Assembly (NCBI GenBank): GCA_947501215.1
Contig: CANMUS010000003.1
Span: 186,001 to 250,000 of the forward strand
DNA length: 64,000 bases
DNA from: an uncultured Erythrobacter sp.
GTDB taxonomy: Bacteria > Pseudomonadota > Alphaproteobacteria > Sphingomonadales > Sphingomonadaceae
Direction: 5' to 3'
The translations under genes and the position numbers were made by a program. Numbering within the stretch: position 1 is the stretch's first letter; every line of letters begins with the position of its first letter. The notes below the pieces were generated by a model. The model did not search any database, was not told the DNA's origin, and worked only from the letters and a program-made list of their open reading frames with translations. Positions 1 through 6,010 of the stretch are shown here, one piece after another.

Positions 1-247
1 CGTGATCATCGGCGGTATTTTCGTGGCGTTGTCCATGACCGCCGGTGGCGGCGCATGGGACAATGCGAAGAAGTACATCGAAGACGGCAATCACGGCGGC
101 AAAGGCTCCGAAGCCCACAAGGCTGCCGTGACCGGCGATACCGTGGGCGATCCTTACAAGGACACCGCGGGTCCGGCCGTGAACCCGATGATCAAGATCA
201 CCAACATCGTCGCTTTGCTGCTGCTGGCAGCGCTCGCGGCAAGCTAA
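1..247 (+). CDS. hppA: Membrane-bound proton-pumping pyrophosphatase, C-terminal fragment
   Basis: This is the last ~81 residues of a membrane pyrophosphatase; the rest lies before the window. The enzyme couples pyrophosphate hydrolysis to proton (in some members sodium) pumping across the inner membrane. The family signature is clear: a [13 protein letters not shown] segment, then [19 protein letters not shown], which supplies Asp and Lys residues of the pyrophosphate/Mg site, then [11 protein letters not shown] and a final hydrophobic helix ending in AALAAS. These match the C-terminus of the family and the gene stops where expected, so it is truncated only by the window edge. The K+-dependence determinants lie upstream and cannot be judged. 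A strong intrinsic terminator follows the TAA. Confidence 0.95.
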   Translation, partial: VIIGGIFVALSMTAGGGAWDNAKKYIEDGNHGGKGSEAHKAAVTGDTVGDPYKDTAGPAVNPMIKITNIVALLLLAALAAS

Positions 248-273
248 TCACCTTCAATCCTCGTGGGAAAAGA

Positions 274-303
274 CCCCGTCCGGAGCGATCCGGGCGGGGT
301 TTT
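274..303 (+). terminator. Intrinsic terminator after hppA
   Basis: A GC-rich stem (CCCCGTCCGGA pairing imperfectly with TCCGGGCGGGG, loop GCGA) is followed by TTTT. It lies 27 bp after the hppA stop. The 26-bp hairpin is base-for-base identical to the one after the next gene at 2521-2546. Confidence 0.85.
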
Positions 304-306
304 CAC

Positions 307-336
307 TTGAAGTTCAGCCGCCGAATTGCATTATAG
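307..336 (+). promoter_or_regulatory. Possible sigma-70 promoter for the S9 peptidase gene
   Basis: TTGAAG (307-312) and TTATAG (331-336) are separated by 18 bp in the AT-richer stretch between the hppA terminator and the peptidase start at 429. The match is moderate and unsupported by other data. Confidence 0.35.
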
Positions 337-428
337 ATAGTGGACAGGGGCGATCATTTCACGATCGAGCGAGGGGTTTGCTCAGGATCTCTGTCCTTGG
401 GACTCACTTAGGGACGCAGGACTGCATC

Positions 429-2495
429 ATGATTATTGCCAAGCTCGCTCTGCGCGCGTCGAGCGCCGTAGCGCTCGCGCTCGCCACCACTTCCATCGCG
501 GTCGCACCGCAGGCCGCCGCTCAGGAAGCGGCTCCGCAGGTACCCGAACTCGTCGACGGCCGCATTCCGGTCGCCGAGTTCGTCAAGCAGGCCAATATGA
601 GTGGCACGCGCATTTCGCCCGACGGCCGCCATCTGGCCTATCGTACCGGACAGGGCGGTCGTGAAGTCCTCGTGCTTCTCGACCTGGAGAACCTCGGCAC
701 CCCGCCGAAGCTGATCCTCGCCTCCGAAGAAGCGCGCGAGGCTGGCGAGCGGACGATGACGAGCTTCCGCTGGGTCGGCAACGATCACGTCGTCATGACG
801 GTCATCAGCCGTGAAAACATGAACGGTCAATTGGCCGATTTCCGCCGCCTGGTCGCCTACGATATCAATAGCGGTGAAATGGTGCAGCAAGCCTGGCGCG
901 ATGCCGGCTTCGATGCAGGCCAGATACTGAACATCAATCACGATGACGGTACCTATCTGCTCCAGCGCGACAGCGTGGCCACCAGCACGGAGCGCTGGGG
1001 CATCCCCGAAGTCGTCGAAGTCGATGTGTCCGATGGCAGCTACAAAACCGTCCAGCGCACCAACCCGGTCGTCAGGGGCTGGGTGGCCGATGGCAATGGC
1101 ATGGTCCGCGCCGGCTTCAACAGCGATAGCAAGAACGGCAAGGTGCGCATGCTCTACCGTTCGGAAAACGACGCGAACTTCAAAACCGTTTACAACGAGG
1201 CGGACGCCAGCTTCACCGGTACGCTGCCTAGCCCGCGCATGTTCATTCCCGGGACGGACGACGCGTATGTGATCAGCCGCGAGGATGGTTACGACAAGCT
1301 CTACCGCATGAACATGAACACCATGCAGCTTGGCGAGCCGATTTTCGAAGTCGAAGGCTACGACCTGCAGGGCATCATTACCAATCAGGACAACACCAAG
1401 GTCGTCGGATACTACACCTTCGATGGCACCATGCGCCGTGTCTTCACCGATCCGACCTTGAAAGCGATCAAGGGCGGGCTGGAAGAGGTCTTTGGCCAGG
1501 ACGAGGCGGTAATCGTCGATTACACGGACGATTTCAGCAAGGTCATCGTATACGGCGGCGGAATGCGGCGCCAAGGCGGCTACTATCTCTACGACACGCA
1601 GTCGGGTTCGCTGCGACTGTTGAACTGGACGCGGACCGCGCTCAAGGACGCGCCGCTCAATCCAGTCAAGGCGGAGTGGTATACCGCCAGCGACGGCACC
1701 CGGATCCAGGCGATCGTGACCTATCCGCGCCATCGCATGGGCGAAAAGAACCTGCCCGTCGTGGTCATGCCGCATGGCGGACCATTCGGCGTCCAGTCGG
1801 CCACCAACAGTGCGGAGCCGTGGAACCAGCCGCTTGCGGAACAGGGTTATGTCGTCATTCAGCCGAACTATCGCGGTTCGGGCGGCTATGGCCGCGCTTT
1901 CGAGGAAATGGGCCGTGAGCCGGGCGGCTACGGTAAGCGCATGCAGGACGATCTCAACGACATCCTCACTGCCTATGGCGAGAAGGGCGTGATCGATCCG
2001 AACCGGGCCTGCATCATGGGCTGGTCCTATGGCGGCTACGCGGCCGCTCGCGGTGCTCAGCGCGATCCGAACGTCTGGAAATGCGCGATCGCCGGAGCCG
2101 GCGTCTACGACATGCCGCTGATGAACAAGTGGGACGCGCGGAACCTTGGCCGCTTCAACAGTGGCTTCCAAGCAACGTCCGAGGATCCTGAGGGCATTTC
2201 GTCCGCACGCAATACCGATGGCCCCTGGGCTCCGATCCTGATCGTGGCGGCAAAGCGCGACGCGCGTATCCCGATGGAACAGTCCGACACCCTGGTCGAC
2301 AATCTGAAGAAGTCGGGGAAGGTCGAAGGCCGGGATTTCCGCTACGTTGTGCAGGAACAGGGGACCCATAACCTCCCCTATGACGACGTGCACATCCAGT
2401 GGATCGAGGAAGCCTACGCCTGGCTGGAGAAGTACAATCCGGCGTACATCCCCTCCGACGGGGACAGCGCGCCGGCACTCGTCAGCTTCGACTAA
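429..2495 (+). CDS. Secreted S9 family prolyl oligopeptidase/acyl-aminoacyl peptidase-like
   Basis: A 688-residue serine peptidase of the prolyl oligopeptidase family, predicted to act on short peptides in the periplasm. The ATG at 429 gives a typical signal peptide (about residues 1-34, ending PQAAAQ) and follows GCAGGA; the frame is open further upstream but without leader character. Residues ~60-420 form a WD40/beta-propeller-like region and ~430-670 the alpha/beta-hydrolase domain (peptidase_S9). The triad is readable: Ser533 in GWSYGGY, Asp611 in AKRDARIP, His647 in QGTHNLP. It is monocistronic, with its own candidate promoter and terminator. The substrate cannot be predicted; such enzymes are abundant in sphingomonads beside TonB receptors. 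Confidence 0.92.
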   Translation: MIIAKLALRASSAVALALATTSIAVAPQAAAQEAAPQVPELVDGRIPVAEFVKQANMSGTRISPDGRHLAYRTGQGGREVLVLLDLENLGTPPKLILASEEAREAGERTMTSFRWVGNDHVVMTVISRENMNGQLADFRRLVAYDINSGEMVQQAWRDAGFDAGQILNINHDDGTYLLQRDSVATSTERWGIPEVVEVDVSDGSYKTVQRTNPVVRGWVADGNGMVRAGFNSDSKNGKVRMLYRSENDANFKTVYNEADASFTGTLPSPRMFIPGTDDAYVISREDGYDKLYRMNMNTMQLGEPIFEVEGYDLQGIITNQDNTKVVGYYTFDGTMRRVFTDPTLKAIKGGLEEVFGQDEAVIVDYTDDFSKVIVYGGGMRRQGGYYLYDTQSGSLRLLNWTRTALKDAPLNPVKAEWYTASDGTRIQAIVTYPRHRMGEKNLPVVVMPHGGPFGVQSATNSAEPWNQPLAEQGYVVIQPNYRGSGGYGRAFEEMGREPGGYGKRMQDDLNDILTAYGEKGVIDPNRACIMGWSYGGYAAARGAQRDPNVWKCAIAGAGVYDMPLMNKWDARNLGRFNSGFQATSEDPEGISSARNTDGPWAPILIVAAKRDARIPMEQSDTLVDNLKKSGKVEGRDFRYVVQEQGTHNLPYDDVHIQWIEEAYAWLEKYNPAYIPSDGDSAPALVSFD

Positions 2496-2520
2496 TCCTG
2501 AAGACAAGCGATCATATGTG

Positions 2521-2551
2521 CCCCGTCCGGAGCGATCCGGGCGGGGCTTTC
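2521..2551 (+). terminator. Intrinsic terminator after the S9 peptidase gene
   Basis: A hairpin identical over 26 bp to the hppA terminator at 274-299, followed here by CTTTC. It lies 25 bp after the peptidase stop codon. Confidence 0.8.
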
Positions 2552-2676
2552 ATATTCAACAGCGAGTTTGCCCCGTTGCGGTACGCTCCGAGTTCGCAAG
2601 CTGCATCTTAACCCCTCCCCTGATATGGACCGGTCATCGACAAGCGGTCGCATGCGTGTCGAGGGAGGCGAAAACG

Positions 2677-3846
2677 ATGCACAGGGGCGGCCTCGCACAG
2701 GCGAGCAAGCTCGGCGCGATGCCGAGAGCCGCATCGTGCGGTCTTCCCGATGGGTTTCATCTGCTCGATTGGCGAAAGGTGGATCTGGAGGGGCTTCAGG
2801 CATCCTGGAGGCGGCTCGCCGACCATGCATTGGTTCCGAACGCGTTCTTCGAAGCGGGCTTTTTGGTGCCATCGCTCACCGTCTTCGATCGGGAGGGAGA
2901 GGTTTCGCTCGCCCTACTGGTCGAGGGCGGTCAGACTCGCGCGGTGATGCCGTGCACCTCGAGAAGCGACTACCACGGTCGTCGGCTGCCACATTGTGCA
3001 AACTGGCTACACGCCAATATGTTCTGCGGCGTTCCGCTCGTCGAAGCGAGCTATGAGGAGGCCTTCTGGACCGCCTATCTGGCAACCTGCGACCAGCAAG
3101 CCGGCTCCTCGTGGTTCGCGCATTTCTCGTACCTGCCTGCCGACTGCGCGGTCACTCGCGCACTTGAGAAAGTCAGCCTTTCGCAGCATCGCCAAATGCA
3201 GATCGTGCACCGGGAAAGTCGGGCTGTTCTCAATCGCGGGAGCATGCCTGAAACCCATCTGGCACAAGCCATGGCACCGAAAGTCCGCAAAGAGCTCCGT
3301 CGCCAGCGAAGGCGCCTCGAAGAGCTCGGCACTGTCGAAACCGTACGGTCGCGAGCGCAGGAAGGACTGCAGCGCTGGATCGAGGACTTTCTGTTGCTCG
3401 AAACCAAAGGCTGGAAAGGCGAAAGCGGTTCGTCGCTGGCCTCGGACACCCACACGACCGCGCTGTTCATTCAGGCGCTAACCCGTGCTGCGGAGCTGGG
3501 GCGGCTCGAGCGCCTATCGCTGACACTCGACGGCAAACCGATTGCAATGCTTGCCACTTTCCTCGCACACCCCGGCAGCTTCTCTTTCAAGACCGCGTTC
3601 GACGAAGAGTACGCGCGGTATTCGCCAGGCATGCAGCTCCAGGTCGAGAACCTGGCCCTGCTGGACGATCCGGACCTCGCCTGGTGCGACAGCTGCGCTG
3701 CGGAGGGCCATCCGATGATCGAACGGATCTGGCGCGACAAGCGCGAGATGGTTTCAATTACCGTCGAGGCCGGCAGCGGCTGGCCACGGCAACTGGGCAA
3801 GCTCTGGGCACGTATCGAGGCTTGGCGGATGGAGCAGCGCCGATGA
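2677..3846 (+). CDS. FemAB/GNAT-like acyltransferase (Acetyltransf_6, BcsL/CelD type)
   Basis: A 389-residue protein resembling the double-GNAT FemAB/CelD family, which transfers acyl or aminoacyl groups to cell-envelope or metabolite substrates. I chose the ATG at 2677 because GAGGGAGG lies 8 bp upstream; the frame is open far upstream but non-genic there. Residues ~190-330 carry the second GNAT fold: a basic helix (KVRKELRRQRRRLEELG), then FLLLETKGWKG, then a stretch beginning LTLDGKPIAMLATF and FKTAFDEEYARYSPG, the usual CoA-fold landmark in this family. No signal peptide or membrane span. Its TGA overlaps the start of the next gene (ATGA), so the two are probably translationally coupled and function together. 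The substrate is unknown. Confidence 0.8.
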   Translation: MHRGGLAQASKLGAMPRAASCGLPDGFHLLDWRKVDLEGLQASWRRLADHALVPNAFFEAGFLVPSLTVFDREGEVSLALLVEGGQTRAVMPCTSRSDYHGRRLPHCANWLHANMFCGVPLVEASYEEAFWTAYLATCDQQAGSSWFAHFSYLPADCAVTRALEKVSLSQHRQMQIVHRESRAVLNRGSMPETHLAQAMAPKVRKELRRQRRRLEELGTVETVRSRAQEGLQRWIEDFLLLETKGWKGESGSSLASDTHTTALFIQALTRAAELGRLERLSLTLDGKPIAMLATFLAHPGSFSFKTAFDEEYARYSPGMQLQVENLALLDDPDLAWCDSCAAEGHPMIERIWRDKREMVSITVEAGSGWPRQLGKLWARIEAWRMEQRR

Positions 3847-4718
3847 CGGTCCACGACCCCGATCTCGCGCTAGACCGCACTGTGCAGGTCTTCCCCGAGG
3901 ATACGCTGGCGACCTTCGCCGCCAACTATCCCGAGACCCCGCACACCCTCTCCCACCGCCTCCAGCTCGACGAGCGGCTGACCCTCGACGCGCTGGCCCT
4001 CCTTGCCGGCCAGCTCCCCGACGGCAGCATCGAGTACAACCCCGGCAACCTCCCCGTCGGCGTCGACGGCAAGCCGGGCAGCAACGGCCTCACGATCGAG
4101 GAGACCATCCGCCACATCGCCACCAGCGACAGCTGGGCGGTGCTCAAGAACATCGAGCAGGTCCCCGAATACCGCGACCTGCTGCTGTCCCTGCTCGAAG
4201 AGCTGCGCCCCGCCATCGAGGCGACGACCGGCCCCATGCTCACCCCGCAGGCCTTCGTCTTCATCTCCAGCCCCGACGCCGTCACCCCCTATCACTACGA
4301 TCCGGAGCACAACATTCTGCTCCAGCTGACCGGCTCCAAGACCATGACCCAGTTTCCCGCCGGCACCCCCCGCTTTGCGCCCGACACCTGTCACGAGAGC
4401 TATCACCGCGGCGGCGCGCGCGAGCTGCCGTGGTCCGACGACCTGCTGGTCGGCGGCACCCCCTTCACCATCCGCCCGGGCGAGGCGGTCTACGTTCCCG
4501 TCATGGCGCCGCACTTCGTCCGCAACGGGCCCGAAAGCTCGATCTCCCTCTCCATCACCTGGCGCAGCGGCTGGAGCTATGCCGAGGCCGAGGCGCGCTG
4601 CTTCAACGCCGCTTTGCGCCGCATCGGCCTCTCCCCCCGCGCGCCCGGCCGCTGGCCCGCCGCCAACCGCGCCAAGTCGACCGGCTGGCGCATCATCCGC
4701 CGCTTGACGCGAGCGTAA
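3843..4718 (+). CDS. Cupin-like/JmjC-type Fe(II) oxygenase-like protein
   Basis: A 291-residue soluble protein with a cupin_8/JmjC-like fold. The iron-binding facial triad is visible: His151 and Asp153 in YHYDPEHN, and His224 in APHFVRNG, in the spacing of 2-oxoglutarate-dependent oxygenases. The start overlaps the stop of the transferase (ATGA at 3843). Database relatives are often called transcriptional regulator, but I see no DNA-binding domain; a hydroxylase is the better inference. The reading frame is more C-rich, especially at third positions, than the gene before it, a change that continues through tesB. The pairing with a FemAB/GNAT transferase suggests sequential modification of one substrate. 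Confidence 0.8.
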   Translation: MTVHDPDLALDRTVQVFPEDTLATFAANYPETPHTLSHRLQLDERLTLDALALLAGQLPDGSIEYNPGNLPVGVDGKPGSNGLTIEETIRHIATSDSWAVLKNIEQVPEYRDLLLSLLEELRPAIEATTGPMLTPQAFVFISSPDAVTPYHYDPEHNILLQLTGSKTMTQFPAGTPRFAPDTCHESYHRGGARELPWSDDLLVGGTPFTIRPGEAVYVPVMAPHFVRNGPESSISLSITWRSGWSYAEAEARCFNAALRRIGLSPRAPGRWPAANRAKSTGWRIIRRLTRA

Positions 4719-4739
4719 GGTCCCCGCAAAGCCGCTCGG

Positions 4740-5639
4740 GTGAGCGACACCCAGACCCCCGAGCAACTCGTCGCAGGCCTCGTCCGCCTGCTCACCGTCA
4801 CCCGCGATGGCGAGGACGCGTTCAGCGCCCCGCAGCAGCCCGGCGGCGTCGGCCGCGTGTTCGGCGGCCAGGTCATCGCCCAGGCGCTGCAGGCCGCCCA
4901 AGCCACCGCGCCGGAGGGTCTCGAGGCCCATTCGCTCCACGCCTACTTCCTGCGCGGCGGCAAGGAGGGCGTCGACATCGCCTATGCCACCGCGCGCGAC
5001 TTCGATGGGCGCAGCTTCGCCAACCGCCGCGTGGTCGCTACGCAGGACGGCAAGCCGATCCTCAACCTGACCGCCAGCTTCCAGCGGTCCGAGGACGGCC
5101 TCTCTCACGACGACACGACCATGCCCGACGTGCTGCCGCCGGAAGAGCTCAAGCCCGACATGGAACAGCGCCGCGCCATGGTGGAGCGGATGGGCGACCG
5201 CATGAGCGAGGACCAGCGCAAGTTCGTCCTGCGCCCCCGCCCGATCGACATGCGCACCAACGACAAGCTGCACTGGATGAACAGCGAACCGCGCCCGCCG
5301 CGCGCGCATAGCTGGTTCCGCACGGTCGCGCCCCTGCCCGACGATGCCGCGCTGCACCGCGCGGTGATCGCCTATGCCAGCGACTACACGCTGCTCGGCA
5401 CCAGCGCCCTGCCCCATGGTCTGAGCTGGATGCGCGGCGAGCTGGTCGGCGCCAGCCTCGACCACGCGATCTGGTTCCACCGCCCAGCCCGCGCCGACGA
5501 ATGGCTCCTCTACGCCACCGACGCCCCGTGGAGCGGATCGGGCCGCGGCTACAACCGCGGCCGCATCTTCAACCGCGCCGGCGAACTGGTCGCCAGCGTC
5601 GCGCAGGAGGGGATGATGCGGAAGCGGGTCCGCAAGTAG
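4740..5639 (+). CDS. tesB: Acyl-CoA thioesterase II
   Basis: A 299-residue double-hotdog thioesterase that hydrolyses medium- and long-chain acyl-CoA to fatty acid and CoA. The first hotdog carries VFGGQVIAQAL and HSLHAYFLRGG; the second carries YASDYTLLGT (the catalytic Asp), SLDHAIWFHR, and the C-terminal SVAQEGMMR with the catalytic Gln. Length fits E. coli TesB (~286). The start is GTG at 4740, 21 bp after the cupin gene, with no strong Shine-Dalgarno; transcription probably continues from upstream. A role in the preceding two-gene unit is not implied. Confidence 0.93.
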   Translation: MSDTQTPEQLVAGLVRLLTVTRDGEDAFSAPQQPGGVGRVFGGQVIAQALQAAQATAPEGLEAHSLHAYFLRGGKEGVDIAYATARDFDGRSFANRRVVATQDGKPILNLTASFQRSEDGLSHDDTTMPDVLPPEELKPDMEQRRAMVERMGDRMSEDQRKFVLRPRPIDMRTNDKLHWMNSEPRPPRAHSWFRTVAPLPDDAALHRAVIAYASDYTLLGTSALPHGLSWMRGELVGASLDHAIWFHRPARADEWLLYATDAPWSGSGRGYNRGRIFNRAGELVASVAQEGMMRKRVRK

Positions 5640-5699
5640 CGAAGCGGTAGGACAGACAAGAACGCGTCAAGAAGGACGCCTGATCCCCATGTAGGACAG

Positions 5700-5766
5700 T
5701 TGTTGGGCTGCCCGAGGGCGAGTACCCAAACATGGACCGCATGATACACAGTCCAGGGCGGAAAAA
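5700..5766 (-). repeat. 67-bp dispersed element, copy A
   Basis: Read on the minus strand it aligns without gaps to 63245-63311, with 55 of 67 bases identical by my hand count. The best-conserved core is CGCCCTGGACTGTGTA, one variable base, then CATGCGGTCCATGT. It contains the inverted pair TGGAC/GTCCA and a conserved GCCCTNNGGC. This copy points toward the 3' end of tesB rather than at a gene start. Confidence 0.8.
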
Positions 5767-5912
5767 CCTCAGGGTGCGCGAAAGGCGTGCCGAGGATGGG
5801 AAAGAGCGGCGCGGGGATAGCACCGGGCGAGGATGTAGGAAAACCGAGCAAATCGGCGCCCACGTGCAGGTATGAAAAATTAACCACACTCGCGCCTGAA
5901 ATCTTAACGATC

Positions 5913-5944
5913 AAACCGCGAAATCCCTTGATTCTGCGGTTTTT
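5913..5944 (+). terminator. Terminator-like hairpin upstream of the RTX gene
   Basis: AAACCGC (5913-5919) can pair with GCGGTTT (5936-5942), followed by further T residues. It lies 67 bp before the start at 6011, so it could end a transcript from the gene-free region or act as a leader attenuator. The 16-nt loop is large. Confidence 0.4.
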
Positions 5945-6010
5945 GCGTAGTCCTTCGTTTACCTTTGCGTCGTAGAGCGGCAAGCCTGATCAACTATCCG
6001 GGCCCCGTCC

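Larger units (their letters stand above)
5640..6010. other. Gene-free 371-bp region with repeat element and hairpins
   Basis: No convincing gene is present on either strand. It holds a 67-bp element (5700-5766) that recurs before folP, two copies of GTAGGACAG (5647-5655 and 5691-5699), a nested hairpin at about 5703-5729 (TTGGG...CCCAA around GCCC/GGGC), and a terminator-like hairpin at 5913-5944. The AT-rich stretch 5870-5960 probably holds the promoter of the RTX gene at 6011, but I cannot assign its -35/-10. Confidence 0.7.

Noticed and set aside
408-2507. 699-codon open frame on the minus strand opposite the S9 peptidase
   Set aside because: It mirrors the codon bias of the plus-strand gene, has no family motif or ribosome-binding site, and the plus-strand protein has an intact triad.
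3870-5480. 536-codon open frame on the minus strand opposite cupin and tesB genes
   Set aside because: Ala/Gly/Val-rich without motifs and contradicts two well-supported plus-strand genes.
5787-5975. 62-codon open frame in the gene-free region
   Set aside because: No ribosome-binding site, no recognisable pattern, overlaps the AT-rich promoter-like area and terminator hairpin.
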